Source: Aliirhizobium wenxiniae
GTDB lineage: Bacteria; Pseudomonadota; Alphaproteobacteria; Rhizobiales; Rhizobiaceae
Length of the DNA: 64,000 bases
Direction: 5' to 3'
NCBI RefSeq assembly: GCF_019511445.1
Contig: NZ_JAEUAN010000030.1
Location: forward strand, 1 to 64,000
In this document: positions 43,760-52,403 of the stretch, in pieces
Layout of the letters: each line of letters starts with the position of its first letter
Position numbering within the stretch: the first letter of the stretch is position 1
Program-made: the position numbers and the translations under genes
The notes under the pieces: model-generated
Databases searched by the model: none
Told to the model about the DNA's origin: nothing
Seen by the model: the letters and a program-made list of their open reading frames with translations, nothing else

Positions 43760-44326
43760 TTATTCTTCCGACGCATTGCCGGAAGCGGCACGGCGAGCCT
43801 GCAGCGTAGCATACTTCATGCCGCGCTGTGCTGCGATGTCCTTCGGATGCACCTGGTGCTTGAGAGCGTCGAACGTTGCACGGATCATGTTGTACGGGTT
43901 CGACGAACCGGTCGACTTTGCAACGACGTCGTGCATGCCGAGGGTTTCGAAAACTGCACGCATCGGGCCACCGGCGATGATACCGGTACCGGCCTTTGCG
44001 GAGCGCAGCAGAACCTTGCCGGCGCCGTGACGGCCATGAACGTCGTGATGCAGCGTACGGCCGTCACGCAGCGGTACGAAGATCAGATCGCGCTTTGCAG
44101 ATTCGGTTGCCTTGCGGATGGCTTCCGGCACTTCGCGTGCCTTGCCATGACCGAAGCCAACGCGACCCTTCTGGTCGCCAACGACGACGAGAGCAGCAAA
44201 ACCGAAACGACGGCCGCCCTTGACGACCTTGGCGACGCGGTTGATCGCGACCAGCTTGTCGACGAATTCGCTATCGCGCTCTTCACGGGCCTGACGATCG
44301 TCGCGGCCCTTTCTTTCCTGTGCCAT
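43760..44326 (-). CDS. rpsE: 30S ribosomal protein S5
   Basis: The 188-aa protein has the dsRBD-like N-terminus (VDKLVAINRVAKVVKGGRRFGFAALVVVGD) and the C-terminal GTGIIAGGPMRAVFE. S5 influences decoding accuracy and mRNA helicase activity. The flexible N-terminus is Arg/Asp-rich. A gap of 126 bases with hairpins separates it from rplR. Confidence 0.98.
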   Translation of the reverse strand: MAQERKGRDDRQAREERDSEFVDKLVAINRVAKVVKGGRRFGFAALVVVGDQKGRVGFGHGKAREVPEAIRKATESAKRDLIFVPLRDGRTLHHDVHGRHGAGKVLLRSAKAGTGIIAGGPMRAVFETLGMHDVVAKSTGSSNPYNMIRATFDALKHQVHPKDIAAQRGMKYATLQARRAASGNASEE

Positions 44327-44407
44327 TGTCCTTGTCCTTTTTCTTTTGCGGGTAGAACGGCAGGTTAAAGATAACCCGGAGAAATCCGGGCGGTGCGGAG
44401 AAACCGC

Positions 44408-44451
44408 AATTTCGCCCGGCCTCCCCTATCGAGGGAAACCGGGCGAAAATT
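44408..44451 (-). terminator. Terminator-like hairpin between rplR and rpsE
   Basis: TTTCGCCCGG and CCGGGCGAAA form 10-bp arms with an inner CTCCCC/GGG pairing; it begins one base after the rplR stop. The minus strand after it is only mildly T-rich. A second small hairpin (CCCGGA/TCCGGG, 44375-44390) follows. Confidence 0.55.
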
Positions 44452-44452
44452 C

Positions 44453-44815
44453 TTAGAAGCTCAGACCGCCTTCGCGGGCAGCTTCAGCAAGTGCCTTGAT
44501 GCGGCCGTGGTAGATGAAGGCGCCGCGATCGAACACGACTTCCTTCACGCCAGCCTTGGAGGCGCGCTCTGCAACCAGCTTGCCGACGGCAGCAGCTGCT
44601 GCAACGTCCGCGCCGGTCTTCAGCGACTTGCGCAAGTCGGCGTCGAGCGTGGAGGCTGCAGCAAGCGTGCGGCCGGCCACATCGTCGATGACCTGTACGT
44701 AGATGTTCTTGGACGAGCGGTGAACCGACAGACGCGGACGGCCATTTGCGACCTTCTTGATCTGACGGCGAACACGGCTCGCACGCTTGGTGAGTGCTTC
44801 TTTCCGAGTAGCCAT
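44453..44815 (-). CDS. rplR: 50S ribosomal protein L18
   Basis: The 120-aa protein has KRASRVRRQIKKVANGRPRLSVHRS, NIYVQVIDD and GVKEVVFDRGAFIYHGR, the L18 pattern that binds 5S rRNA. Length is normal. Confidence 0.97.
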   Translation of the reverse strand: MATRKEALTKRASRVRRQIKKVANGRPRLSVHRSSKNIYVQVIDDVAGRTLAAASTLDADLRKSLKTGADVAAAAAVGKLVAERASKAGVKEVVFDRGAFIYHGRIKALAEAAREGGLSF

Positions 44816-44827
44816 TGTTCCGCGTCC

Positions 44828-45361
44828 TTACTTCTTCTTGCCTTCCTTGCGGACGATCCGTTCCTCGGCGTACTTGACGCCTTTGCCCTTGTAGGGCTCG
44901 GGACCGCGGTATTCGCGGATTTCCGCTGCAACCTGACCGACCTGCTGCTTGTTGATGCCGGAGACGATGATTTCCGTCGGCTTCGGCACGGCAATGGTGA
45001 TGCCCTCAGGGGCTTCGTAGACTACGTCGTGGGAAAAACCGAGAGCCAGCTGCAGGTTCTTGCCCTGCATGGCCGCGCGGTAACCGACGCCGTTGATTTC
45101 GAGCTTGCGCTCGTAACCGTCCTTAACGCCCTTGAAGATGTTCTCAACCATCGTGCGGGACATGCCCCACTTGGAACGAGCATCCTTGGAATCGTTGACC
45201 GGGGTCACCGAAACAGCGTTGTCATTCAGCTCAACCTTGACTTCGTCGTTAGCAACGAAGACGAGTTCGCCCTTCGGGCCCTTCGCGGTGATCTTCTGGC
45301 CGTCGACCGAAGCCGTTACGCCTGCAGGAACCGGAACGGGCTTTTTACCGATACGAGACAT
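44828..45361 (-). CDS. rplF: 50S ribosomal protein L6
   Basis: The 177-aa protein opens MSRIGKKPVPVP and has two similar domains with VNDSKDARSKWGMSRTMVENIF and the C-terminal REYRGPEPYKGKGVKYAEE. It binds 23S rRNA near the GTPase centre. It is 12 bases upstream of rplR. Confidence 0.98.
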   Translation of the reverse strand: MSRIGKKPVPVPAGVTASVDGQKITAKGPKGELVFVANDEVKVELNDNAVSVTPVNDSKDARSKWGMSRTMVENIFKGVKDGYERKLEINGVGYRAAMQGKNLQLALGFSHDVVYEAPEGITIAVPKPTEIIVSGINKQQVGQVAAEIREYRGPEPYKGKGVKYAEERIVRKEGKKK

Positions 45362-45403
45362 TTTGTTATCCTGTCTGTCCGTTATGGAGATCCTTGCCCA
45401 GTC

Positions 45404-45802
45404 TTAGAAGACCGAGCAAAGAACCTCGCCGCCTACGTTCTGTTCGCGAGCCTGGTGATCGGCCATCACGCCCTTCGGGGTCGAAAGGATGGTGATGCCG
45501 AGGCCGTTCGCGACCTGCGGAATGGACTTGACCGAGACATAAACTCGGCGGCCCGGCTTGGAAACGCGGCCGATCTCACGGATCACGGATGCGCCTTCGT
45601 AGTACTTCAGTTCGATTTCGATTTCGGACTTGCCGTTACCGTGATCGGTCTGAGTGTAGCCGCGGATGTAGCCTTCAGCCTGCAGAACATCCAGGACACG
45701 AGCGCGCAGGCGCGAAGCCGGCGTCGTGACGGAGTTCTTGCGGCGGGAAGCGCCGTTGCGGATACGGGTGAGCATATCGCCCAGGGGATCAGTCATGGTC
45801 AT
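45404..45802 (-). CDS. rpsH: 30S ribosomal protein S8
   Basis: The 132-aa protein opens MTMTDPLGDMLTRIRNGASRRK and ends STPKGVMADHQAREQNVGGEVLCSVF, the conserved S8 C-terminus. S8 binds the central 16S domain and in other bacteria represses the spc operon by binding mRNA near rplE. Confidence 0.98.
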   Translation of the reverse strand: MTMTDPLGDMLTRIRNGASRRKNSVTTPASRLRARVLDVLQAEGYIRGYTQTDHGNGKSEIEIELKYYEGASVIREIGRVSKPGRRVYVSVKSIPQVANGLGITILSTPKGVMADHQAREQNVGGEVLCSVF

Positions 45803-45814
45803 CGAACGATCTCC

Positions 45815-46120
45815 TTACCAGCTCGACTTAACAATACCCGGCACCTTGCCGAGGTTGCCCAGCTCACGAAGCGCGATACGCGACATCTTGAGCTTGCGAT
45901 AGAAAGCGCGCGGACGACCGGTGACTTCGCAACGGTTGCGGATACGCGTCTTCGAGCCATCGCGCGGCAGGGAAGCGAGCTTGATAGTTGCCTTGAACCG
46001 TTCTTCGATCGGAAGTTCCTGGTTCATGATGGTTGCCTTCAATGCAGCGCGCTTGGCGGCATGGTCGGCGACCGTCTTGCGGCGGCGCTTGTTCTTTTCA
46101 ACTGCGCTGGTCTTCGCCAT
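45815..46120 (-). CDS. rpsN: 30S ribosomal protein S14
   Basis: The 101-aa protein is the long, zinc-free form of S14 (no CxxC pairs): RRKTVADHAAKRAALKATI, LPRDGSKTRIRNRCEVTGRPRAFYRKLKMSR-type core and GLVKSSW-like end. It lies between rplE and rpsH with a 12-base gap to rpsH. Confidence 0.97.
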   Translation of the reverse strand: MAKTSAVEKNKRRRKTVADHAAKRAALKATIMNQELPIEERFKATIKLASLPRDGSKTRIRNRCEVTGRPRAFYRKLKMSRIALRELGNLGKVPGIVKSSW

Positions 46121-46153
46121 ATCGTAGTTCCTTTTTAACGCTCGTCGTTACGG

Positions 46154-46711
46154 TTACGCACGGAACGGGAAGTTGAACTCTTTCAGAAGAGCCCGAGCTT
46201 CGTCGTCGTTCGTAGCCGTCGTGCAAACGATGATGTCCATGCCCCACATCTGATCAACCTTGTCGTAGTTGATTTCCGGGAACACAATGTGCTCCTTGAG
46301 GCCCATGGCGAAGTTGCCACGACCATCAAAGGACTTCGGATTCAGGCCGCGGAAGTCGCGAACGCGCGGAAGCGCGATGTTGACCAGGCGATCCATGAAT
46401 TCATACATGCGGGCGCCGCGGAGAGTAACCTTCGCGCCGATCGGCATCTGTTCACGAACCTTGAAGCCTGCAATCGAGTTGCGAGCGCGCGTGATAACCG
46501 GCTTCTGGCCAGCGATCGCAGCGAGGTCGGCAGCAGCAATCGTGGGCTTCTTGGAGTCGGCAGTTGCCTCGCCCACGCCCATGTTGATGACGATCTTGTC
46601 AACCTTCGGGATCATCATCTCGTTAGCGAACGAGAACTGCTCCTGAAGTGCTGCACGGATGCGGGTGACGTATTCGGTCTTGAGCCGCGGCTCGTAATTT
46701 GCCTCAGCCAT
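46154..46711 (-). CDS. rplE: 50S ribosomal protein L5
   Basis: The 185-aa protein has VDKIVINMGVGEAT, KPVITRARNSIAGFK, VTLRGARMYEFMDRL and GMDIIVCTTATNDDEAR. L5 binds 5S rRNA and touches S13. The start at 46711 has GGGAG at a good distance and overlaps the rplX stop by 8 bases; the ATG 9 bases upstream abuts the ribosome-binding site. Confidence 0.97.
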   Translation of the reverse strand: MAEANYEPRLKTEYVTRIRAALQEQFSFANEMMIPKVDKIVINMGVGEATADSKKPTIAAADLAAIAGQKPVITRARNSIAGFKVREQMPIGAKVTLRGARMYEFMDRLVNIALPRVRDFRGLNPKSFDGRGNFAMGLKEHIVFPEINYDKVDQMWGMDIIVCTTATNDDEARALLKEFNFPFRA

Positions 46712-47012
46712 CGATGACATCTCCCGTACGCTTGGCTACACGCACCTTCTTACCGTCGACAACGGAGAAACCAACGCGGGTCGGCTTACCGTCTTTCGCA
46801 GCAACTGCGATGTTCGACAGGTGGATGGATGCTTCCTTGTTGATGATGCCAGCTTCCTGCGTCTGAGTCTGACGCTGATGGCGCTTCACCATGTTGATGC
46901 CACGGACGACCGCACGGTCTTCCTTCGGCAGAACCTGGAGAACTTCACCGGTACGGCCCTTGTCCTTGCCGGTAAGTACGACGACGTTGTCGCCCTTCTT
47001 GATCTTCTGCAT
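46704..47012 (-). CDS. rplX: 50S ribosomal protein L24
   Basis: The 102-aa protein has the KOW motif (IKKGDNVVVLTGKDKGRTGEVLQVLP) and VKRHQRQTQTQEAGI. It starts large-subunit assembly at the 5' end of 23S rRNA. It overlaps rplE by 8 bases. Confidence 0.98.
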   Translation of the reverse strand: MQKIKKGDNVVVLTGKDKGRTGEVLQVLPKEDRAVVRGINMVKRHQRQTQTQEAGIINKEASIHLSNIAVAAKDGKPTRVGFSVVDGKKVRVAKRTGDVIDG

Positions 47013-47024
47013 GGGTCCCGCTCC

Positions 47025-47393
47025 TTACAGTACTTCTGGAGCCAGCGAGATGATCTTCATGTGGTTCTTGGCGCGAAGTTCGCGCGGAACCGGTCCGAAG
47101 ATACGGGTGCCGATCGGCTCTTTCTTGTTGTCGATGAGAACCGCTGCGTTGTTATCGAAGCGGATGACGCTGCCGTCGGCGCGACGGATGTCTTTAGCGG
47201 TACGCACAACAACCGCCTTCATCACGTCACCCTTCTTCACGCGGCCACGCGGAATAGCTTCCTTGATCGAAACGACGATAATGTCGCCGACCGAAGCGTA
47301 TTTACGCTTGGAGCCGCCCAGCACCTTGATGCACATGACACGACGTGCGCCGGAATTATCCGCCACGTCGAGGTTTGTTTGCATCTGAATCAT
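47025..47393 (-). CDS. rplN: 50S ribosomal protein L14
   Basis: The 122-aa protein opens MIQMQTNLDVADNSGARRVMCI and has the conserved NAAVLIDNKKEPIGTRIFGPVPREL. The start at 47393 is set by the family N-terminus. A 233-base gap with a hairpin precedes it, unlike the tight spacing elsewhere. Confidence 0.98.
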   Translation of the reverse strand: MIQMQTNLDVADNSGARRVMCIKVLGGSKRKYASVGDIIVVSIKEAIPRGRVKKGDVMKAVVVRTAKDIRRADGSVIRFDNNAAVLIDNKKEPIGTRIFGPVPRELRAKNHMKIISLAPEVL

Positions 47394-47587
47394 GTCAGGT
47401 CGCCTTTTTCTAATGACCGGAACACCACACACAAAAGCGCGTGGAGCCGGCTATGAACAGATTTTCAGTGTGCGCGGGATGGGTCTTGCCAAGGTGGTTT
47501 CCCTGAAAGGGACCTTCCGTGCGCTCAAAGCAAAAGAACGCCCGTTTCCGAGCGTTCGACGCCAGTGGCGTGCTTCATACAGGATTC

Positions 47588-47613
47588 TCCGCCAGACGCA
47601 AGGGCCTGGCGGA
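47588..47613 (-). other. Hairpin between rpsQ and rplN
   Basis: TCCGCCAG and CTGGCGGA (8-bp arms) follow the rpsQ stop by 13 bases within a 233-base gap. No T tract follows. It could be a processing or stability element. Confidence 0.5.
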
Positions 47614-47626
47614 AATTACTGTCTTG

Positions 47627-47863
47627 TTAAGCCTGGGCGGCAATTACCGTCCAGCGCTTGTCCTTGGAGATCGGTGCGCATTCCTCGATGGAAACGACAT
47701 CACCAACCTTGTACTGGTTGTTTTCGTCATGGGCCTTGTACTTCTTGGACCGACGAACGGTCTTCTGAAGCAGAGGGTGAGCGAAGCGGCGCTCGACGCG
47801 GACAACAACGGTCTTCTCGTTCTTGTCGGAAACGACAACGCCCTGCAGAATGCGTTTTGGCAT
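47627..47863 (-). CDS. rpsQ: 30S ribosomal protein S17
   Basis: The 78-aa protein has ILQGVVVSDKNEKTVVVRVERRFAHPLLQK-type OB-fold strands and the conserved VGDVVSIEECAPISKDKRW. It binds the 5' domain of 16S rRNA. It follows rpmC with an 11-base gap. Confidence 0.97.
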   Translation of the reverse strand: MPKRILQGVVVSDKNEKTVVVRVERRFAHPLLQKTVRRSKKYKAHDENNQYKVGDVVSIEECAPISKDKRWTVIAAQA

Positions 47864-47874
47864 ATTATTCTTCC

Positions 47875-48075
47875 TTAGGCCTTGGCTTCTGCCGCCTTCT
47901 GGCGGGCAATGGTTTTCACGCGAGCGATGTCCTTGCGAACTTCAGTGATACGCGAGGACTTCTCGAGCTGGCCGGTGGCCTTCTGGAAGCGCAGGTTGAA
48001 CTGCTCCTTCTTGAGCTCGGCGAGCTTGTCCTTGAGCTGGTCGGCGCTGAGGCCGCGTACTTCTTCGGCTTTCAT
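47875..48075 (-). CDS. rpmC: 50S ribosomal protein L29
   Basis: The 66-aa protein forms two helices: LSADQLKDKLAELKKEQFNLRFQ and ITEVRKDIARVKTIARQK. L29 borders the peptide exit and contacts trigger factor and SRP. Confidence 0.97.
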   Translation of the reverse strand: MKAEEVRGLSADQLKDKLAELKKEQFNLRFQKATGQLEKSSRITEVRKDIARVKTIARQKAAEAKA

Positions 48076-48087
48076 CGTGCCTTCTCC

Positions 48088-48501
48088 TTACTCTGCGATG
48101 CGCTGAACGAAGCGCGTCGTGACCGAGAGCTTGGCAGAACCGAGGCGCAGTGCCTCGCGCGCGATTTCTTCCGAAACGCCGTCGATCTCGAACATGATAC
48201 GACCAGGCTTGACCTTGCAAGCCCAGTATTCAACCGAACCCTTACCCTTACCCATACGGACTTCCGTAGGCTTTGCAGTAACCGGGACGTCAGGGAAGAC
48301 GCGGATCCATACTCGACCCGCGCGCTTCATATAACGGGTGATCGCGCGGCGGGCCGCTTCGATCTCGCGAGCGTTCACGCGGTTCGGTTCCTGAGCCTTC
48401 AGGCCGAATTCGCCGAATGCCAGGTCAAAGCCGCCCTTTGCGACGCCCTTGATGCGGCCCTTGAACTGCTTGCGATACTTGGTACGCTTTGGCTGCAACA
48501 T
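48088..48501 (-). CDS. rplP: 50S ribosomal protein L16
   Basis: The 137-aa protein opens MLQPKRTKYRKQFKGR and has ARRAITRYMKRAGRVWIRVFPD and GKGKGSVEYWACKVKPGRIMFEIDGV. L16 sits at the A-site side of the large subunit. Length is standard. Confidence 0.98.
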   Translation of the reverse strand: MLQPKRTKYRKQFKGRIKGVAKGGFDLAFGEFGLKAQEPNRVNAREIEAARRAITRYMKRAGRVWIRVFPDVPVTAKPTEVRMGKGKGSVEYWACKVKPGRIMFEIDGVSEEIAREALRLGSAKLSVTTRFVQRIAE

Positions 48502-48539
48502 TTTCTTACTTCTCCGAGCTTATCTTTCGCCAGCGATAA

Positions 48540-49274
48540 TCAAGCGTTTTCGCGTTCGCGGCGACGATCGCCACGATCACGGTCGCGGCTTGCCGGACCC
48601 TGCGCATCGCCTTCCAGCGCGCGACGTTCGGAAGCCATCGGATCGTGCTCAAGGATTTCGCCCTTGAAGATCCAGACCTTGATGCCGCAAATACCGAATG
48701 CGGTTTCGGCTTCAGCCGTACCGTAGTCGATGTCTGCACGCAGCGTGTGAAGCGGAACGCGGCCTTCGCGGTACCATTCGGTACGAGCGATTTCCGCGCC
48801 ACCAAGACGGCCGGCGCAGGTGATCTTGATGCCTTCGGCGCCAAGACGCATTGCGGACTGAACAGCGCGCTTCATCGCACGGCGGAAAGCCACGCGGCGT
48901 TCGAGCTGCTGAGCGATCGACTGGGCAACCAGCGTCGCGTCAACTTCCGGCTTGCGCACTTCAACGATGTTGAGGTGCGTTTCGGAGTTGGTCATCGTAG
49001 CAATCTTCTTGCGAAGCTTCTCGATGTCCGCACCCTTCTTGCCGATGATCAGACCCGGGCGAGCCGAGTGGATCGTAACGCGGCACTTCTTGTGCGGACG
49101 CTCGATGACGACCTTCGCGATACCGGCCTGCTTCAGTTCCTGCATGAGGTATGCACGGATCTTCAGGTCTTCGTGGAGCAGCTGGCCGTATTCCGAGTTA
49201 TCGGCGAACCAACGGCTGTCCCAGGTGCGGTTAATGCCGAGGCGGAAACCGATCGGATTAATTTTCTGGCCCAT
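48540..49274 (-). CDS. rpsC: 30S ribosomal protein S3
   Basis: The 244-aa protein opens MGQKINPIGFRLGINRTWDSRWF, has a KH domain (IHSARPGLIIGKKGADIEKLR) and GRLGGAEIARTEWYREGRVPLHTLRADIDYG-type S3 C-domain. A charged Arg/Asp/Glu tail extends it. Its ATG overlaps the rplV stop by one base. Confidence 0.98.
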   Translation of the reverse strand: MGQKINPIGFRLGINRTWDSRWFADNSEYGQLLHEDLKIRAYLMQELKQAGIAKVVIERPHKKCRVTIHSARPGLIIGKKGADIEKLRKKIATMTNSETHLNIVEVRKPEVDATLVAQSIAQQLERRVAFRRAMKRAVQSAMRLGAEGIKITCAGRLGGAEIARTEWYREGRVPLHTLRADIDYGTAEAETAFGICGIKVWIFKGEILEHDPMASERRALEGDAQGPASRDRDRGDRRRERENA

Positions 49275-49663
49275 TATGCGGCCTCCCCTTTTTCCTCGAC
49301 TTCGCGAACGACGATCGTCAGATGCGCGAACGGCTTTTCAATGCGCGATGCGCGGCCGCGACCACGAGCGTGGAAACGCTTCATGGTGATCGACTTGCCG
49401 ACGTAAGCTTCCGCTACGATCAGGCTGTCGACGTCGAGGTCATGGTTGTTTTCAGCGTTGGCGATAGCAGACTCGAGGGTCTTCTTCACCGTGCCGGAGA
49501 TGCGCTTGCGCGAGAACTCGAGTTCTGCGAGAGCGCGCTCTACCTTCTTGCCGCGGATCATGGCGGCAACCAGGTTCAGCTTCTGCGGGCTGACGCGAAG
49601 CGTACGGGCTACTGCCTGTGCTTCATTGTCCTTCAGCCGGCGTTCGGTCTTTGCCTTGGCCAT
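49274..49663 (-). CDS. rplV: 50S ribosomal protein L22
   Basis: The 129-aa protein has ARTLRVSPQKLNLVAAMIRGKKVERAL and the beta-hairpin GKSITMKRFHARGRGRASRI that lines the exit tunnel and is where macrolide-resistance changes occur. No such change is obvious. Confidence 0.97.
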   Translation of the reverse strand: MAKAKTERRLKDNEAQAVARTLRVSPQKLNLVAAMIRGKKVERALAELEFSRKRISGTVKKTLESAIANAENNHDLDVDSLIVAEAYVGKSITMKRFHARGRGRASRIEKPFAHLTIVVREVEEKGEAA

Positions 49664-49665
49664 GA

Positions 49666-49944
49666 TTACTTCCTCTTCGCTTTCTTGTCCGCGCCGTGAC
49701 CGTAATAGGTCCGGGTGGGAGCGAATTCACCGAACTTGTGACCGACCATGTCTTCGTTGACATTAACCGGGATGTGCTTCGAGCCATTGTAGACGCCGAA
49801 GGTGAGACCGACGAACTGCGGCAGGATGGTGGAGCGACGGCTCCACATCTTGATCACTTCGTTGCGGCCGCCTTCACGTACCTTCTCAGCCTTGGCGAGA
49901 AGATAGCCGTCAACAAACGGACCTTTCCATACTGAACGAGCCAT
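49666..49944 (-). CDS. rpsS: 30S ribosomal protein S19
   Basis: The 92-aa protein has ARSVWKGPFVDGYLL, WSRRSTILPQFVGLTFGVYNGSKHIPV-type core and HKFGEFAPTRTYYGHGADKKAKRK. It is part of the small-subunit head next to S13. It lies 2 bases upstream of rplV. Confidence 0.98.
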   Translation of the reverse strand: MARSVWKGPFVDGYLLAKAEKVREGGRNEVIKMWSRRSTILPQFVGLTFGVYNGSKHIPVNVNEDMVGHKFGEFAPTRTYYGHGADKKAKRK

Positions 49945-49960
49945 TGAACGACTTCCTCTC

Positions 49961-50794
49961 TTACTTCTTCACGTGGCGCGAGCGCATGATGAACTTGTCC
50001 GTGGACTTGTTCGAACGTGTGCGCTTGCCCTTGGTGGGCTTGCCCCAAGGCGAAACCGGATGACGGCCACCCGAGGTACGGCCTTCACCACCACCGTGCG
50101 GGTGGTCGACCGGGTTCATGACAACGCCGCGGTTATGCGGACGCTTGCCGCGCCATACGGTGCGGCCGGCCTTGCCGTCGTTGATGTTGCCGTGATCCGG
50201 GTTGGAAACGGCGCCAACGGAGGCGAGGCAAGAACCCGGAACGAGGCGCTGCTCGCCAGAGTTCAGACGAAGGATAGCCATGCCGGCGTCACGGCCGACC
50301 AGCTGTACGTAGGTGCCTGCAGAGCGAGCGATCTGACCGCCCTTGCCCGGCTTCATTTCGACGTTATGAACGATCGAACCAACCGGAATGTACTGCAGGG
50401 GCATGGTGTTGCCCGGCTTGACGTCGACAGCCTTGTTGGAAGCGATGACCTTGTCGCCGGCAGCAAGACGCTGCGGAGCGATAATGTAGGCCTGTTCGCC
50501 GTCCGTGTAGGTGACGAGCGCGATGAACGCGGTGCGGTTCGGGTCGTATTCCAGACGCTCGACCGTGCCTTCAACGTCGAACTTACGACGCTTGAAGTCG
50601 ACCAGGCGGTAGGTACGCTTGTGACCGCCGCCGATGAAGCGGGCGGTGATGCGACCGTTGTTGTTACGGCCGCCGCTCTTGGACAGACCTTCCGTCAGCG
50701 CCTTGACCGGCTTGCCCTTCCACAGGCCCGAACGGTCGACGATGACCAGCTGACGCTGGCTCGGGGTCGTCGGATTATAGCTTTTCAATGCCAT
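49961..50794 (-). CDS. rplB: 50S ribosomal protein L2
   Basis: The 277-aa protein has GRNNNGRITARFIGGGHKRTYR, the GKGGQIARSAGTYVQLVGRD core and the essential HPHGGGEGRTSGGRHPVSPWG loop near the peptidyl-transferase centre. Length is standard. Confidence 0.99.
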   Translation of the reverse strand: MALKSYNPTTPSQRQLVIVDRSGLWKGKPVKALTEGLSKSGGRNNNGRITARFIGGGHKRTYRLVDFKRRKFDVEGTVERLEYDPNRTAFIALVTYTDGEQAYIIAPQRLAAGDKVIASNKAVDVKPGNTMPLQYIPVGSIVHNVEMKPGKGGQIARSAGTYVQLVGRDAGMAILRLNSGEQRLVPGSCLASVGAVSNPDHGNINDGKAGRTVWRGKRPHNRGVVMNPVDHPHGGGEGRTSGGRHPVSPWGKPTKGKRTRSNKSTDKFIMRSRHVKK

Positions 50795-50805
50795 TTTTCT
50801 TTACC

Positions 50806-51099
50806 TCAGAGACCGGTGGAGATGTCGATCGTCTGACCTTCGGCCAGGGTGACAACAGCCTTCTTGACGTCCTTCTGCTTACCGATGAAGCCCTTGAAGC
50901 GCTTCGTCTTGCCCAAACGGACCAGCGTATTGACGGCAGTGACCTTCACACCGAAGAGAGCTTCTACGGCAGCCTTGATTTCCGGCTTCGAAGCAGTCTT
51001 GGCAACGTTGAAGACAACCTGATTCTGCTCAGACAGCAGGGTCGACTTTTCGGTGATCGAGGGAGATACGATCACATCATAGTGGCGAATATCGGTCAC
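50806..51099 (-). CDS. rplW: 50S ribosomal protein L23
   Basis: The 97-aa protein has YDVIVSPSITEKSTLLSEQNQVVFNVA, IKAAVEALFGVKVTAVNTL and a basic loop GKTKRFKGFIGK. L23 docks trigger factor and SRP at the tunnel exit. It overlaps rplD by 4 bases. Confidence 0.98.
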   Translation of the reverse strand: MTDIRHYDVIVSPSITEKSTLLSEQNQVVFNVAKTASKPEIKAAVEALFGVKVTAVNTLVRLGKTKRFKGFIGKQKDVKKAVVTLAEGQTIDISTGL

Positions 51100-51716
51100 T
51101 TGAAACGCTCCTCGAGGGCTTCAACCGCTGCCTTGGAAAGCACGAGCTTGCCACGACGCAGGATGTCGTAAACGTTGATGCCCTGAACCGGCAGAACATC
51201 GATGTTCGGGATGTTCTGGGCTGCGAGCTTGAAGTTGTTGTCGAGTTCGGCACCACCGATAACCAGGGCATTGGTCAGGCCGAGCGACGCGAACGTGCCG
51301 ACGAGAGCCTTGGTCTTTGCTTCCGTCGCGACCAGGTCGTCGATGACGATCAGGTCTTCAGACTTCAGCTTGGCAGAGAGCGCGTGACGCAGAGCCAGAG
51401 CGCGAACCTTCTTCGGCAGGTCGAAGGCGTGGCTGCGGGAAACCGGGCCGTGAGCCTTACCACCACCGCGGAACTGCGGAGCGCGAGCCGAATGGTGACG
51501 AGCGCGGCCCGTACCCTTCTGCTTGAACATCTTGGCGCCGGTGCGGGAAATTTCACCGCGGGTCAGCGACTGATGCGTGCCCTGCTGCTTCTTGGCAAGC
51601 TGGTAGCGAACCATACGAGCGAGGATGTCCTCGCGTGGGTCGAGGCCGAAAATCGCGTCGGACAGGGAGACCTTGCCGGCGTCTTTTCCCTCGAGGGTCT
51701 TGACGTTGAATTCCAT
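51096..51716 (-). CDS. rplD: 50S ribosomal protein L4
   Basis: The 206-aa protein starts MEFNVKTLEGKDAGKVSL and has the tunnel loop TGAKMFKQKGTGRARHHSARAP-type and the GGGKAHGP motif. In E. coli, L4 also represses the S10 operon through the mRNA leader; whether it does here is unknown. The start at 51716 follows the family; an upstream frame extension overlaps rplC. Confidence 0.98.
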   Translation of the reverse strand: MEFNVKTLEGKDAGKVSLSDAIFGLDPREDILARMVRYQLAKKQQGTHQSLTRGEISRTGAKMFKQKGTGRARHHSARAPQFRGGGKAHGPVSRSHAFDLPKKVRALALRHALSAKLKSEDLIVIDDLVATEAKTKALVGTFASLGLTNALVIGGAELDNNFKLAAQNIPNIDVLPVQGINVYDILRRGKLVLSKAAVEALEERFK

Positions 51717-51729
51717 GATAATGGCTCCC

Positions 51730-52371
51730 TTACTTCGCAGCCGACTTGACGGCGTCGCGAACAACGATCCAGGCGCCCTTGGAGCCGGGGACGGCACCCT
51801 TGACGAGGATCAGGCCGCGGCCTTCATCGGTGGACACGACTTCGAGGTTCTGGGTGGTGATACGGGTCGAACCCATGTGACCAGCCATACGCTTGCCCTT
51901 CCAGACCTTGCCCGGATCCTGGTTGTTACCAGTCGAACCGTGCGAACGGTGCGACACGGAAACACCGTGGGTAGCGCGCAGACCACCGAAGTTGTGGCGC
52001 TTCATGGCGCCGGCAAAGCCCTTACCGATCGAGGTACCAGTCACGTCGACCAGCTGACCGGCCGCAAAGTGATCAGCCTTCAGCTCGGTGCCGACTTCGA
52101 TCATGTTGTCTTCAGAAACGCGAAACTCGACGAGCTTCGACTTCGGCTCGACGTTTGCAGCAGCAAAGTTGCCACGCATAGCCTTGGAGGTGTTCTTCAC
52201 CTTGGCAACGCCTGCACCGAGCTGAACAGCAGTATAGCCGTTCTTCTCTACGGTGCGGTGTGCAACGACCTGGCAGCTGTCGAGACGCAATACGGTAACC
52301 GGGATATGCTCGCCGGCGTCGTTATAGACGCGGGTCATTCCCACCTTTTGTGCAATTACACCTGAACGCAT
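51730..52371 (-). CDS. rplC: 50S ribosomal protein L3
   Basis: The 213-aa protein opens MRSGVIAQKVGMTRVYNDAGEHIPVTV and has GTSIGKGFAGAMKRHNFGG and the loop HRSHGSTGNNQDPGKVWKGKRMAGHMG-type that reaches the peptidyl-transferase centre. Length is standard. Confidence 0.99.
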   Translation of the reverse strand: MRSGVIAQKVGMTRVYNDAGEHIPVTVLRLDSCQVVAHRTVEKNGYTAVQLGAGVAKVKNTSKAMRGNFAAANVEPKSKLVEFRVSEDNMIEVGTELKADHFAAGQLVDVTGTSIGKGFAGAMKRHNFGGLRATHGVSVSHRSHGSTGNNQDPGKVWKGKRMAGHMGSTRITTQNLEVVSTDEGRGLILVKGAVPGSKGAWIVVRDAVKSAAK

Positions 52372-52403
52372 CGGTTCAATCCTTCCAAATCGGCTCTGAT
52401 CGC

